A stretch of DNA of 64,000 nucleotides from Geomonas anaerohicana (GCF_016458305.1 NZ_JAEMHL010000004.1:186001-250000), one strand, 5' to 3'. Positions 27,711-37,236 are shown, numbered from the stretch's first letter. A program made the numbers and translations. The notes: a model not told the origin generated them from the letters alone.

Positions 27711-30248
27711 ATGATCAAGCGGCTGCGCGACCTCTCCATTCGACGAAAACTGATAGCAATGCTGCTTTTCACCAATGCGGTGGTGCTGGCGCTGGTCTCG
27801 GCGGCGTTCGTGGTGAACGAGGCAAACCGCTTCCGCAGCGAGATGCAGACCGAGCTCACGGCACTCGCGGAGATCATCGGCAACAACAGTTCCGCAGCGG
27901 TGGCCTTCAACGACCGCCAGGCCGCCGGGGAAACCCTGGCCGCCCTGCGCGCCAAACCCTACATTCGCACCGCACTCATCGTGATGCAGGACGACACGGT
28001 CCTGGTCCGCTACCTGGCGCCGGGGAGTCCCGCCCATCCGCTTCCCTTTGCCGTCGTCGCGGGCGACCGGGTCAGCATCGACCCGCTCCGCTTCCGCGAT
28101 GCTCTGCAGCGTTCCCGTTCCCCGCTGGCCATAGGCGAAGACATCTACGGGGTGCATCGCATCCTATTGGACGGACAGCAGATCGGCACGGTCGTGCTGC
28201 AGTCCGACCCCCGCGAGTTTACCGACCGGCTGGTGCGCTTCTTCATCCTGGTGACCGGCGTGATGCTGAGCGCCCTGCTCCTGGTCTATTTCCTCGCTAC
28301 ACGGCTGCAGCGGCTCATCTCGGTTCCCATCACGCACCTGGCGCAGGTGATCGAGGCGGTATCGGCTGAGAAGAACTACTCGATGCGCGCGGAAAAGCAA
28401 GGCAATGACGAACTGGGGACGCTGATCGAGGGGTTCAACGAGATGCTGGTCCAAATCCAGCGGCGGGACCAGCAACTGGAGGCGCAGCGGCAGGAACTCG
28501 AGGGGGAGGTGCAGCGCAGGACTGCGCAGCTCTCCGCCGCCAACCGGGAGCTGAGCCAGACCATAGCCGAACTGGTGGTGTCCAAGGATGCGGCCGAGGC
28601 CGCAAGCCTCGCCAAGTCCCAGTTCCTGGCCAACATGAGCCACGAGATCCGGACCCCGATGAACGGGGTGCTGGGGATGACCAGGGTGCTGCTGGAGAGC
28701 GGGCTTGCCGGCGAGCAGCGGCGTTTCGCCGAAGCGGTATGGAACTCCGGGGAGTCCTTGTTGTCCATCATCAACGACATCCTGGACTTCTCCAAGATAG
28801 AGGCGGGGCGCATGGAGCTCGAACCGGCTCCGTTCGACCTGCATGACATCCTCGGCGGCGTGCTGGAGATGTTCGCCGCGGTGGCGCAGCGCAAAGGGGT
28901 GGATATTTCGTTGCACCTCGACCCGGGCCTGCCGCGCTACGTGGTGGGGGACGCGGTCCGCCTGCGCCAGGTCCTGGTGAACCTCTTGGGCAACGCGGTG
29001 AAATTCACCAGCCGCGGGGAGGTGCGCCTGACCGCGCTACCCCTGGCGGAGCAGGGGGAAGGCTGGATCAAGTTCGAGGTGACGGACACCGGGATCGGCA
29101 TCCGCCCCGAGGCCCAGGCCCACATCTTCGAGAGCTTCTCCCAGGCGGACTACTCGACCACGAGGACTTTCGGCGGCACCGGCCTTGGCCTTGCCATCTC
29201 CCGGCAACTGGCCCTGTTGATGGAAGGGGAGCTGGGCCTTGCCAGCGAGTTCGGCGTCGGCTCCACCTTCTGGTTCAGCGTCAGGCTCGAGGTGCTCAAG
29301 GAAGTACCGGAATGCCTGGTGCAGCAGTCGGCCCCGCAGGAAGGGGGGGCAAAACCGTGCTTCGACGCCCTGGTGCTGGTGGCGGAGGACAACCCGGTAA
29401 ACCAGGACGTGGTGCGGCACATGCTGGGGCAGCTGTGCTGCCGGGTCGATATCGTCGCCAACGGGGAACTGGCGGTCGCCGCCTCGGCAGAGGGAAAGTA
29501 CCACCTGGTCTTCATGGACTGCCAGATGCCGCACATGGACGGCTTCGCGGCCACCCGCGCCATCCGTGCCCGGGAGGAGGGCGAAGGGGGGAGACGCCTG
29601 CCGGTGGTGGCCCTGACCGCCAATGCCCTCACCGGCGACCGCGAGCTCTGCCTCGCCGCCGGGATGGACGACTACCTGAGCAAACCCTTCGACTGCCGGC
29701 AGCTGGCCGAGGTGCTGCTGCGCTGGATACCGGAGCGCGCCACCAACTACCCCGACAGCGGCACGGCATCGCAACACGACGCCGGTGCCGCCGGGCAGGC
29801 AGCCGGGCAGGCAGCGGCGCAGGTCGGCGGCACGGAACGGCAAAGCTCGCCGCAGAAGGGAGAGCAGCAGGGAGAGCAGCAGGGCGATGCACCAGAGAGG
29901 GACGCATCGGAGGGCAAGATTCCCGTCTTCGATCGGGACGGGCTCATACAGCGGTTGGGAGATGCCGAGTTCGTGGAGATGTTCGTGGAGAAATACCTGG
30001 AAAGCACCGACAAGCTGATGAAGCTTTTGCGGCAGGCGGTCGAGGCGGAGGATTATGCCGAGGTGCGCCTGCACGCCCACAGCATCAAGGGAGCCGCCGC
30101 CAGCATCGGGGCCGAGGTGATGCGCGCCGTGGCCTTCCGGATGGAGGAGTCGGCGCAACTGGAACAGGAGCGTTCCGGGCTGCCGGAACTGTTCAGGGAG
30201 CTGGAGCAGGTCCTGGCGGATTTCAGAGCGGTCGCCGCGCCGGTTTAG
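27711..30248 (+). CDS. hybrid sensor histidine kinase with CHASE8-like, HAMP, REC and HPt domains
   Basis: An 845-residue BarA-like phosphorelay kinase. An N-terminal helix (about 11-33) and a second near 180-205 flank a periplasmic CHASE8-like domain ([26 protein letters not shown]). HAMP and a coiled coil follow, then the H-box [12 protein letters not shown] (His near 310), HATPase, a receiver with Asp near 602 ([11 protein letters not shown]), a Gln/Ala/Gly-rich linker of about 50 residues, and an HPt domain (His near 790 in HSIKGAA). The chosen ATG begins a basic, membrane-proximal N-terminus. Its last four bases overlap the convergent murB stop. Confidence 0.92.
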   Translation: MIKRLRDLSIRRKLIAMLLFTNAVVLALVSAAFVVNEANRFRSEMQTELTALAEIIGNNSSAAVAFNDRQAAGETLAALRAKPYIRTALIVMQDDTVLVRYLAPGSPAHPLPFAVVAGDRVSIDPLRFRDALQRSRSPLAIGEDIYGVHRILLDGQQIGTVVLQSDPREFTDRLVRFFILVTGVMLSALLLVYFLATRLQRLISVPITHLAQVIEAVSAEKNYSMRAEKQGNDELGTLIEGFNEMLVQIQRRDQQLEAQRQELEGEVQRRTAQLSAANRELSQTIAELVVSKDAAEAASLAKSQFLANMSHEIRTPMNGVLGMTRVLLESGLAGEQRRFAEAVWNSGESLLSIINDILDFSKIEAGRMELEPAPFDLHDILGGVLEMFAAVAQRKGVDISLHLDPGLPRYVVGDAVRLRQVLVNLLGNAVKFTSRGEVRLTALPLAEQGEGWIKFEVTDTGIGIRPEAQAHIFESFSQADYSTTRTFGGTGLGLAISRQLALLMEGELGLASEFGVGSTFWFSVRLEVLKEVPECLVQQSAPQEGGAKPCFDALVLVAEDNPVNQDVVRHMLGQLCCRVDIVANGELAVAASAEGKYHLVFMDCQMPHMDGFAATRAIRAREEGEGGRRLPVVALTANALTGDRELCLAAGMDDYLSKPFDCRQLAEVLLRWIPERATNYPDSGTASQHDAGAAGQAAGQAAAQVGGTERQSSPQKGEQQGEQQGDAPERDASEGKIPVFDRDGLIQRLGDAEFVEMFVEKYLESTDKLMKLLRQAVEAEDYAEVRLHAHSIKGAAASIGAEVMRAVAFRMEESAQLEQERSGLPELFRELEQVLADFRAVAAPV

Positions 30249-31210
30249 ATCACCACACCGAGGGGGCTCACCTCCTCCTTGAGCACCACCCCCAGTTTCA
30301 TCTGCACTTCCTTTCTCACCAGCCTGGCCAGTTGTACCATTTCCGTTGCGGTGGCCGATCCCGTGTTGACCAGGTAGTTCGCATGTCTGTGGCTCACCGC
30401 CGCTCCGCCCACAGTCAGGTTGCGCAGACCGGCCTGGTCGATGAGCCATCCGGCAGGGATGCGGCATTCCCGGCAGCGCACCCCCTGGTCCTCCTCGAAC
30501 TTTCTTATCAGTGTCGCGTCCTCCACCACGGGGTTCATGAAGAAGGAACCGGCGCTCTGGTCGCAGGAGAGCCGTTTCGCCTCCCGCTTCGCCAGCGTCT
30601 GCGCCACCTTGGCGGCGATTTCCTCCGGGTCACCCGGGGTGAGCGCCAGCAGCGCGCCTACCACGATCAGCCCGGAATCCCGCTTGAAGCGGCTGTCCCG
30701 GTAGCCGAAGGCGCACTGGTCGTGGCGCAGGGTCACCGCCTTCAGGGGCGCGGCATCGAGCGCGGAGACCGTGGCCAGCACGTCGCTGATGGCGCCGCCG
30801 TAGGCGCCCGCGTTGCCGCGTACCGCGCCTCCGACGGTGCCCGGGATGCCCGCCAGCGACTCCAGTCCGGACAGACCCCATGCTACCGTGCGGTGCACCA
30901 GGGCGGTCAGGTCGTAGCCGGCCTGGACCTGGACCATGCCGCCGGAGCGGGTCACCCGGTTCATCAGCAGCCGTATCGCTACGCCCGGGAAGCCGTCGTC
31001 GCTCACCAGCAGGTTGCTTCCCCCGCCCAGGATGCAGAAGGGGAGCTGCATCTCCCGGGCAAAGCGCAGGGCTATCTGGAGTTCACGTTGGGTATGGGCG
31101 CCAATGAGGAAGCGGGCCGGGCCGCCGATCTTGAAGGAGGTGAACGGCGCCAGCGGCACGTTCTCTTCGATATTGAGGCGGGACTCTGTGTGACTGTTGG
31201 CATTTGGCAT
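30245..31210 (-). CDS. murB: UDP-N-acetylenolpyruvoylglucosamine reductase
   Basis: NADPH- and FAD-dependent reductase that makes UDP-MurNAc in peptidoglycan synthesis. The 321-residue protein has the FAD-binding [11 protein letters not shown] block, [11 protein letters not shown], the YRDSRFK segment and the catalytic-serine region SAGSFFMNP, then [11 protein letters not shown]. It is a type II-like shorter form. In this window it is separate from other mur genes. Its stop shares bases with the stop of the kinase on the other strand. Confidence 0.95.
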   Translation of the reverse strand: MPNANSHTESRLNIEENVPLAPFTSFKIGGPARFLIGAHTQRELQIALRFAREMQLPFCILGGGSNLLVSDDGFPGVAIRLLMNRVTRSGGMVQVQAGYDLTALVHRTVAWGLSGLESLAGIPGTVGGAVRGNAGAYGGAISDVLATVSALDAAPLKAVTLRHDQCAFGYRDSRFKRDSGLIVVGALLALTPGDPEEIAAKVAQTLAKREAKRLSCDQSAGSFFMNPVVEDATLIRKFEEDQGVRCRECRIPAGWLIDQAGLRNLTVGGAAVSHRHANYLVNTGSATATEMVQLARLVRKEVQMKLGVVLKEEVSPLGVVI

Positions 31211-31332
31211 AGCGGATATGATACACGACTCAGCTTGAATGCCAATGCCAAGGTGGGAAAAGTCTGACCAGTCGGAGTGTCAGAAAGCGGGGCTGGAGTG
31301 CTCGGATTATGAGGGAAAGGGAGAGGGGAGAG

Positions 31333-31362
31333 GGGGACAGGCACCTGGCGGAGCCAGTCCCC
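31333..31362 (+). repeat. GGGGACAGGCACC hairpin repeat, copy 1
   Basis: A 30-base hairpin element: GGGGAC + AGGCACC ... GGAGCC + AGTCCCC. Copies at 33443, 33716 and 46895. Confidence 0.85.
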
Positions 31363-31371
31363 TTTTCTTGG

Positions 31372-33066
31372 TTACAGCCTGAACCTCTGCACCATCTCCT
31401 GCATCTCGCCCGAGAGGGCGGAGAGCCGCTCCGAGGCTGCCGAAATCTCCTGCGCGCCACGGGCGCTCTGCTGCACGGTGCCGGAAATCTGGTGGATGTT
31501 GTTGGTGATCTCCTGGGTGGTGGCGGTCTGCTCCTCGGCCGCGGTGACGATCTGGTTGATCTGGCTGGCCACCTCGTTGATCTGGGCCAGGATCTCTTCC
31601 AATGCCTCGCCCGAGCGGGCCGCCTCGCCGGTGCCGCGGGTCACTTCCTCGACCCCCTCTTCCATGGCGCGCACGGCCAGCTTGGTCTCCTGCTGGATGT
31701 TCTTGATCATGGTGCCGATCTCGCGGGTGGCCTTGGTGGTACGCTCGGCCAGGGCACGGACCTCGTCCGCGACGACGGCGAAACCGCGCCCCTGCTCCCC
31801 GGCACGCGCCGCCTCGATGGCTGCGTTCAACGCCAACAGGTTGGTCTGGTCTGCGATGTCCTCGATGGTGGCCACGATCTCGCCGATCTGGTCGCTGCGG
31901 GTTCCCAACTGCTCGACAACACCGGCGGAATTGCGCACGTGATCGGCGATTCTGTTCATTCCCTGAACGGTGTCCTTGACGATGGCTGCGCCGCTTAGCG
32001 CCGAGCTGCTGGCGTGCCCGGAACTGCCGGCGGCGAGGTGGCAGTTGCGGGAGATGTCGTTGCTGGTGCAGGACATTTCCTCGCTGGCTACCGCCACCGT
32101 CTCGGCCTGGTTCACCACCGCACCAGCGTCGTCAGCCATGCTGCGCGCGTTGGCGTTGAGTTCCGCCGCGGCGGCGGAGACGTCCAGGGCGCTGCGGCTG
32201 ACCTTCTCCATCACCTCGCGCAGCCCCTCCACCATGCGCCGCATCGCCTCGTAGATGCCGGTCCGGCCCGGCTCCAGCCGCACGGTAAGGTCGCCGCCGG
32301 CCACCTGCTGGGCGATCTCCTCCAGTTCCTCCGGCTCGGTGCCGATATGGGCGATCAGCCTGCGCACCACCAGTACCGCAGCCACGCAGATGCACGCCAG
32401 GATGATCACGGTAAGGGCAACCACCAGGTATACGTCCTTGAGGATCAACTCCTTGTTGGCGTCGGCCGCCTTCTGCACCTGGGCATCCAGGTCATCCACG
32501 TAGGAACCGGTACCGATGATCCAGTCGAAGGGGGGGAAGTAGAGGGAGTAGCCGCGCTTGGCAACGGCAAGGTCGCTCCCCGGCCGCGGGAAATGGTAGT
32601 CGGTGAAGCCGCCGCCCGGTTGCTTGCCGTTTTTGATGATCTCCTGGATCAGGTATTTCCCCTTGGCGTCCTGGAGGTTCATGCGGTTCTTGCCTTCGGC
32701 GGGTTTGCCCAGCAGGACCACGTTGGTACCGTCGGAGGTATCGGCCCAGAAGTAGCCGTCTTTGCCGAACTTCAGTCCCCGGAGCAGGTCGGCCCCCTGC
32801 TTCTTCGCCTCCTCCATGGTGATCTCGCCTTTTTGCTGCCGGTCGCTGATCTCCTGCAGCAGGCTGACCGCGGTCTGTACCTCGGCCTTGGCCAAGAGGT
32901 CGGAGTTTGCGTTGAGGGATTCCCGGTAGGACTCGTTGAACCTGGTGGTGAGGTCATAGAACTGCTTCATCACTGTCAGACCGGTGGGGGCTCCCAGTAC
33001 GCAGCAGCTCACCAGGACTAATAGTAGGATCTTGGCTTGAAAGGACAACCTGTGTGTTTGACTCAT
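31372..33066 (-). CDS. methyl-accepting chemotaxis protein with single Cache sensor
   Basis: A 564-residue transmembrane chemoreceptor. A helix at about 12-34, a single Cache (Cache_2-type) domain with the [12 protein letters not shown] and [13 protein letters not shown] blocks, a second helix near 205-228, HAMP, then the cytoplasmic signalling hairpin with the conserved tip [34 protein letters not shown]. Single Cache domains of this type often bind short carboxylates, but the ligand here is not known. A FliA-like promoter lies upstream. Confidence 0.95.
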   Translation of the reverse strand: MSQTHRLSFQAKILLLVLVSCCVLGAPTGLTVMKQFYDLTTRFNESYRESLNANSDLLAKAEVQTAVSLLQEISDRQQKGEITMEEAKKQGADLLRGLKFGKDGYFWADTSDGTNVVLLGKPAEGKNRMNLQDAKGKYLIQEIIKNGKQPGGGFTDYHFPRPGSDLAVAKRGYSLYFPPFDWIIGTGSYVDDLDAQVQKAADANKELILKDVYLVVALTVIILACICVAAVLVVRRLIAHIGTEPEELEEIAQQVAGGDLTVRLEPGRTGIYEAMRRMVEGLREVMEKVSRSALDVSAAAAELNANARSMADDAGAVVNQAETVAVASEEMSCTSNDISRNCHLAAGSSGHASSSALSGAAIVKDTVQGMNRIADHVRNSAGVVEQLGTRSDQIGEIVATIEDIADQTNLLALNAAIEAARAGEQGRGFAVVADEVRALAERTTKATREIGTMIKNIQQETKLAVRAMEEGVEEVTRGTGEAARSGEALEEILAQINEVASQINQIVTAAEEQTATTQEITNNIHQISGTVQQSARGAQEISAASERLSALSGEMQEMVQRFRL

Positions 33067-33119
33067 GTGTGTTTCCTCATTCTAAGGCGCGGTCGCCTTA
33101 TTCTATCCATCGCCATTTC

Positions 33120-33146
33120 ATATCGGCACTTTCGTCCATAGATTGA
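33120..33146 (-). promoter_or_regulatory. FliA (sigma-28)-like promoter of the chemoreceptor
   Basis: Minus strand reads TCAATCTA, an 11-base spacer, GCCGATAT. The -10 part differs from the E. coli consensus GCCGATAA in one base. Chemoreceptor genes are classic FliA targets. Confidence 0.55.
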
Positions 33147-33204
33147 GGAAATTTTGCCGCCAAACAGCATTCAGCGCAGTCGTACTGTTTGTGCATAAAA
33201 ACGC

Positions 33205-33231
33205 TCAAGTTGCGCGCAACCGTGGCGATAT
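33205..33231 (+). promoter_or_regulatory. FliA (sigma-28)-like promoter facing right
   Basis: TCAAGTTG, 11-base spacer, GGCGATAT; six of eight matches in both boxes to TAAAGTTT and GCCGATAA. It overlaps a perfect GTTGCGCGCAAC palindrome at 33209-33220. Nothing codes downstream until a terminator. Confidence 0.45.
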
Positions 33232-33238
33232 AGGTGAC

Positions 33239-33418
33239 AGCGTTGACATGGAAGGGATGCCGGGGCACAGAAGTGCGCAGGCCGGGCTAGGGCCGGACCT
33301 GTGCCAGAACGGCGCCTAAGGCAGCACTGTTCCCTTCTGCCATGTGATCGGTGCTTTTTGGCGGCCGATACCGATAAAAGTTGCACCGGGGGTACCTGCG
33401 AGGGTACCCCTTCTTTTT
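33239..33418 (+). ncRNA. candidate structured small RNA, about 180 nt
   Basis: Begins about 8 bases after the right-facing FliA-like promoter and ends at an intrinsic terminator. An outer stem pairs ACATGGAAGGGA (33246-33257) with TCCCTT-CTG-CCATGT (33331-33345, CTG bulged). Inside, GGCACAG (33264-33270) pairs with CTGTGCC (33299-33305), itself closed by an AGGCCGG/CCGGACCT helix. Further GATCGG/CCGATA pairing lies before the terminator. No frame of useful length is inside. It does not match tmRNA, RNase P RNA, SRP RNA or GEMM riboswitches by eye. Confidence 0.45.
33389..33418 (+). terminator. rho-independent terminator of the candidate small RNA
   Basis: Eight-bp stem GGGGTACC/GGTACCCC, 6-base loop, then TTCTTTTT. 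No protein-coding gene lies just upstream on this strand. Confidence 0.8.
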
Positions 33419-33442
33419 GTTTGAATGCGTGTGGGAGGGGGA

Positions 33443-33472
33443 GGGGACTGGCTCCGCGAGGTGCCTGTCCCC
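33443..33472 (-). repeat. GGGGACAGGCACC hairpin repeat, copy 2 (inverted)
   Basis: Same 30-base element as at 31333, in the opposite orientation (GGGGACTGGCTCC ... GGTGCCTGTCCCC). Confidence 0.85.
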
Positions 33473-33479
33473 TTGCCTG

Positions 33480-33589
33480 GTTCCCAAGCTCCAGCTTGGG
33501 AACCCCATATGGCGCAAAGCTCCAGCTATGTATCCGAGAAGCTGGAGCTTCTGAAAGGCTTTGCGTTCCCAAGGCGGACCTTGGGAACG
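33480..33589. repeat. nested inverted-repeat element (GTTCCCAAGCT...)
   Basis: Three palindromes in about 110 bases: GTTCCCAAGCT-CC-AGCTTGGGAAC on the left; AAGCTCCAGC paired with GCTGGAGCTT in the middle, extended by GCAAAGC/GCTTTGC; and CGTTCCCAAGG/CCTTGGGAACG on the right. The build resembles a small non-autonomous mobile element (MITE-like), a widespread bacterial repeat type. Confidence 0.7.
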
Positions 33590-33715
33590 AGATCAAGTGG
33601 AGAAAGGGGGGAGCAGAGAGCCAAGGTTATGTCCCATTCGAAGCGCTGCACGAGGCCTGACGTTCCCCCCTTTTGCGAAGGGGGACAGGGGGGATTTGCT
33701 TTTCAGAAGCCTTAA

Positions 33716-33745
33716 GGGGACAGGCACCTTGCGGAGCCAGTCCCC
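33716..33745 (+). repeat. GGGGACAGGCACC hairpin repeat, copy 3
   Basis: Same element as at 31333, differing only in the two bases after CACC(T). It ends 18 bases before the NamZ-like stop codon, so it may sit in the mRNA 3' end of that gene. Confidence 0.85.
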
Positions 33746-33763
33746 TCCTTCGGCCAGGGGATC

Positions 33764-35005
33764 TCAGTAGAGCAGGTACGGCTTGCGCTGCTCCAGGAAC
33801 CGCTTCACCCCCGGCGTCCAGCGCGCCTCGATGGCGGCCGCGGTCTCGCCGGCCTGGAGCCCCTTGCGCAGGTCAGGGGAGCCCGCCATGTCGTCGATGC
33901 CGCCGCGGAAGAACAGGGGGCGGCTCTTCTCGGGCAGCGCCGCCTGCAGCGCGGCCATCAGCGCCACCCCGGTCTGCACCGGCTCGACCTTGCGGTAGTC
34001 GGTGATCTCGATGCTCACCCCGTCCACCGCGCGGTCGCGGTACTTGGGCGCGCTGGAGATACCCGGGAGCCGAATGGGCGTGAACTGCAGCGGATCGAAA
34101 CGCAGTCCCGGGAGCTGCTCCCCGTTCAGGCGCAGGGCGAGGGCCTTGGCATCGACCCCGGGCCACCCCGCGATCTGGAAGGGGCGCGTGCTGCCGCGCC
34201 CTTCGGAGGCACCGGTCCCCTCGAGGAGGCCGGTCCCGGGGTAGAGCAGCACCGATTCGATGGCGGCCAGGTTGGGGCTGGTGGCCACCCAGGCGAGCCC
34301 GGTGTCCTGCCAGCGCATTTCCCGTTGCCACCCCTGCATGCGCACCACCCGCAGCTCCAGCTTGCCCAGGTCGGGGAGCATCCCCTCACCCTTGATCATC
34401 CCGGCCAGTTCCCCAACCGTCATGCCGTGCGCCAGCGGGATCGGGTAGAGCGAGGTGAAGCTCCCCGGGATCTTCTCCCGCACGAACCCGGCGACGTAGT
34501 CGCCCCCCAGCGGGTTGGGGCGGTCCAGCACCATGAACGGGATGCCCGCCTCGGCCGCGGCCTGCATGGCCAGCCCCATGGTGGAGATGTAGGTGTAAAA
34601 GCGCGCCCCGGCGTCCTGGATGTCGAACACGATCAGGTCGATCCCCTTGAGGTCGTCCGGGCGCGGCTTCTTCCCTGCGCCGTAGAGGCTCTTGACCGGA
34701 ATGGGCGCCGCGTTGTCGTCGGCCAGCTTGACGCCGTCCTCGGCGTTCCCCTTGAGGCCGTGCTCGGGGGAGAAGATCAGTGCGGGCGTGACGCCCTTTT
34801 GCTCCATAAGCGCCAGGAGGTGGGTTTTCCCCACCATGGCGGACTGGTTGGTGATCAGGGCGAAGCGTTTTCCCTGCAACGGCAGGAATCCCTGCTCGCT
34901 CAGGACCTCCGCACCGGTCTTGACGATCTCGGCACGGCACAGGCCGGGAAACAACAGGAACAACATCAGGGTTATTGCGAGAACGGAGGGTGCAACTCGA
35001 AACAC
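33764..35005 (-). CDS. DUF1343 / NamZ-like exo-beta-N-acetylmuramidase
   Basis: A 413-residue exported protein of the DUF1343 family, whose studied member NamZ removes N-acetylmuramic acid from the non-reducing end of peptidoglycan fragments. Signature blocks are LITNQSAM, FSPEHGLKGNAEDG, DIQDAGARFYTYIST, LDRPNPLGG and FQIAGWPGV. A signal peptide (residues about 1-25, ending SLCRA-like) starts at the GTG, which has AGAAGGCGG before it; an in-frame ATG 69 bases upstream would spoil the signal peptide. It should act in the periplasm in wall turnover. Confidence 0.87.
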   Translation of the reverse strand: MFRVAPSVLAITLMLFLLFPGLCRAEIVKTGAEVLSEQGFLPLQGKRFALITNQSAMVGKTHLLALMEQKGVTPALIFSPEHGLKGNAEDGVKLADDNAAPIPVKSLYGAGKKPRPDDLKGIDLIVFDIQDAGARFYTYISTMGLAMQAAAEAGIPFMVLDRPNPLGGDYVAGFVREKIPGSFTSLYPIPLAHGMTVGELAGMIKGEGMLPDLGKLELRVVRMQGWQREMRWQDTGLAWVATSPNLAAIESVLLYPGTGLLEGTGASEGRGSTRPFQIAGWPGVDAKALALRLNGEQLPGLRFDPLQFTPIRLPGISSAPKYRDRAVDGVSIEITDYRKVEPVQTGVALMAALQAALPEKSRPLFFRGGIDDMAGSPDLRKGLQAGETAAAIEARWTPGVKRFLEQRKPYLLY

Positions 35006-35163
35006 GATATACCGCCTTCTGGAAGAGATGATGGCAGAGCTTACTCCACAGGTTTCCGTGAAAGCAAGCCCCATGCGGCCTTTCGGTGAGATGGATCACA
35101 CAGCCGCATAGTCCGGCGTATCTCCATTGGTGCGTTTTCGTGAGCAGTCAGTAAAAATAACCC

Positions 35164-35192
35164 TTGTCTTATTGGCACATTTGAAATAGCAT
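35164..35192 (+). promoter_or_regulatory. possible promoter of the hexahaem cytochrome operon
   Basis: TTGTCT, 17-base spacer, TAGCAT, in the AT-rich stretch before the first cytochrome gene. Confidence 0.4.
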
Positions 35193-35255
35193 ACTCACAT
35201 TTGCCGATGATAATCATGTCTTCCCAGCTGTCAGGGATGACCGGGAGGGAGTGCC

Positions 35256-36050
35256 ATGAAAAGATTTTTTCTGGTTTGTCTGATCCTGTTGTGCGGCGCC
35301 GGCGTGCTCTTTGGGGCCGGGACCAAGAAGAAGAAACCGCTGCCGCAGGATTTCGGGAGCGTGACCATCAACAACTTTTCCCAGCAGGCCGGCATGCCGC
35401 CGGTCGTTTTCGACCACTGGGTGCACCGCAAGAACTACACCTGCCGCCTGTGCCATGTTGACATCGGCTTCGGCATGACCGCCAACTCCACCCAGGTCCG
35501 CGCCGCCGACAACAGCAAGCGCTTCTTCTGCGGCGTCTGCCACAACGGCACCTCCACCATCAACAAGGTCAAGATCTTCGAATCCTGCGCCACCAGTTAC
35601 AACAGGGAGGAGTACAAGCGCTGCGTCAAGTGCCACGCCCTGGAGAAGGACCCGGCCAAGGAAGAGGCTTTCTACCGGTTCCAGGAGAAGATGCCGCGCG
35701 AAACCTTCGGTAACGGCATCAACTGGGAGAAGGCCGAGGAAACAGGCCAGCTCAAGCTGATCGATTCGCTGGAGGGGGTCTCCTTCAAGAAGAGCTCGAT
35801 GAAGGTGCAAAAGGATTTTGCCCTGAAAGGGAAGGTGGAAGGGATGCCCGACATCATCTTCTCCCACGCCAAGCACACCGTCTGGAACGGCTGCGAGGTC
35901 TGCCACCCGGACATCTTCGTGGGGATCAAGAAGGGGGCCACCAAGTACTCCATGATCGACCTGTTCGACGGCAAGTACTGCGGCGTCTGCCACGACAAGG
36001 TTGCCTTCCCGCAGAGCGACTGCAAGCGCTGCCATTCCAAGCCGGTCTAG
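35256..36050 (+). CDS. periplasmic hexahaem cytochrome c (c3/c7-like)
   Basis: A 264-residue exported cytochrome with a signal peptide over about 20 residues. Six CXXCH motifs: CRLCH, CGVCH, CVKCH, CEVCH, CGVCH, CKRCH. It contains a VVFDHWVHRKNYTCRLCH block, and the second half (IIFSHAKHTVWNGCEVCHPDIF) looks like a diverged repeat of the first, so it may be a duplicated trihaem unit. It heads a three-gene operon and is paralogous to the gene at 36391. GGGAGGGAG precedes the ATG. Probable job: electron transfer across the periplasm. Confidence 0.9.
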   Translation: MKRFFLVCLILLCGAGVLFGAGTKKKKPLPQDFGSVTINNFSQQAGMPPVVFDHWVHRKNYTCRLCHVDIGFGMTANSTQVRAADNSKRFFCGVCHNGTSTINKVKIFESCATSYNREEYKRCVKCHALEKDPAKEEAFYRFQEKMPRETFGNGINWEKAEETGQLKLIDSLEGVSFKKSSMKVQKDFALKGKVEGMPDIIFSHAKHTVWNGCEVCHPDIFVGIKKGATKYSMIDLFDGKYCGVCHDKVAFPQSDCKRCHSKPV

Positions 36051-36059
36051 GGGAGAGCC

Positions 36060-36362
36060 ATGACTTTGCCAAAGATGAAAAGGGTGATCGCTGCCGCGCT
36101 GCTTGGGCTGGCCCTGGCCCAGCCACTTTGGGCCGAGGAGGCCTGGCAGGCGACTTTCGACGAGACCTGCTCCAAGAGCAACCAGGCCATGACCATGTCG
36201 GTGCAGGAACTGCGCGACCTTTTGGCCAAGTGTGACGCGCTGCAGAAGGTGATCGAGACCCAGGAAGAGTCGGTGCGCAAGGTATACCTGAAGCGGCTTT
36301 CGCTGTGCCGGAACCTGTACGCGTACATGCTGGAGTACAAGCAGAGCAACCAGGCCAAGTAG
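36060..36362 (+). CDS. small exported helical protein between two cytochromes
   Basis: A 100-residue protein with a clear signal peptide (to about residue 25, ALAQPLWAEE). The mature part is predicted all-helical, with three cysteines (37, 58, 82) but no haem motif. It lies 9 bases after the first hexahaem gene and 28 before the second, so it belongs to the same operon. It may help cytochrome folding or form a complex with them; I do not recognise a family. Confidence 0.78.
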   Translation: MTLPKMKRVIAAALLGLALAQPLWAEEAWQATFDETCSKSNQAMTMSVQELRDLLAKCDALQKVIETQEESVRKVYLKRLSLCRNLYAYMLEYKQSNQAK

Positions 36363-36390
36363 ACCTGCTCGGGACGAGGGGAGTGCCAGG

Positions 36391-37221
36391 ATGGAATCGG
36401 GGGTGTTGCGGAAGGGGATGAGAATGCTGTTGCGTGCCGTGCCGGCGGCTGCCCTGGTGCTCGTCATGAGTTCCGGCGGGGACGCCATGGACCGCAGCGA
36501 GCTCGCCAAGGTGCTGAAGACCATCCCCCCCAACGGCCCCTTCGCCAGGTTCGGCAACGTCACCATGCGCACCCGCACCAAGCAGGCCGGCATGGAGCCG
36601 GTGGTCTTCCCGCACTGGGTGCACCGCAAGAACTACACCTGCCGGGTCTGTCACCTGGAGCTCAACTTCGGCATGAAGCGCGGCGACACCGGTATCACGC
36701 GCGCCCAGTACACCAGGGGGAAATATTGCGGTGTCTGCCACAACGGCACCGTCGCCTTCGGTGTGCAGGCGGCGGACAAGCAGTGCCACCGCTGCCACAT
36801 GGAGAGTACCAAGGAGCTCGACAAGCGCTTCGAGGAGTTCGCCGAGGGGCTCCCCATGTCAAGCTTCGGCAACGGCATCGACTGGGCCGCCGCCTACCGC
36901 GACGGGAGCATCCGTCCCACCAACTCCATCGGCCCCGAAATCACCATTCCCTTCCCCGAGAAGCTGAAGCAGCCGCTCAAGCTGGGCACCGCCTCGCCCA
37001 GGAGCGACGTGAGCTTCTCCCACCAGGAACATTTCGCCGAGCTGGACTGCTCCAGCTGCCACCCCGACATCTTCAACATCAAGGTGAAGTCGACCACCGC
37101 CTTCACCATGGACACCAACATCTACGGCAACTTCTGCGGCGCCTGCCACATGCTGGTCGCATTCCCCATGAACGACTGCAAACGCTGCCACAAAGGGATG
37201 AGCAACAGCTTCGCAATGTAG
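36391..37221 (+). CDS. periplasmic hexahaem cytochrome c, paralogue
   Basis: A 276-residue cytochrome with six CXXCH motifs (CRVCH, CGVCH, CHRCH, CSSCH, CGACH, CKRCH). It shares the VVFPHWVHRKNYTCRVCH block and the overall two-half layout with the gene at 35256. The N-terminus has a long hydrophobic stretch (MLLRAVPAAALVLVMSS) that can be a signal peptide. GAGGGGAG precedes the ATG. Confidence 0.9.
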   Translation: MESGVLRKGMRMLLRAVPAAALVLVMSSGGDAMDRSELAKVLKTIPPNGPFARFGNVTMRTRTKQAGMEPVVFPHWVHRKNYTCRVCHLELNFGMKRGDTGITRAQYTRGKYCGVCHNGTVAFGVQAADKQCHRCHMESTKELDKRFEEFAEGLPMSSFGNGIDWAAAYRDGSIRPTNSIGPEITIPFPEKLKQPLKLGTASPRSDVSFSHQEHFAELDCSSCHPDIFNIKVKSTTAFTMDTNIYGNFCGACHMLVAFPMNDCKRCHKGMSNSFAM

Positions 37222-37236
37222 TTCGCCCCTTCCCGC

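Larger units (their letters stand above)
33067..33763. other. 697-base gap with regulatory and repeat content
   Basis: No convincing coding frame. From left to right it holds two divergent FliA-like promoters, a structured transcript candidate with a terminator, two GGGGACAGGCACC repeats, a nested set of inverted repeats and a CCCCCCTTTTGCGAAGGGGG element near 33666. Confidence 0.7.

Noticed and set aside
33239..33418. GEMM (c-di-GMP) riboswitch in the gap next to the chemoreceptor
   Set aside because: The conserved GEMM core (GGGCAAA, GACGCAAAGCC) is absent, and no gene follows the terminator.
35174..35190. TGGCAC...TAGC before the hexahaem cytochromes as a sigma-54 promoter
   Set aside because: GG and GC are 13 bases apart, not 10; a sigma-70-like pair fits better.
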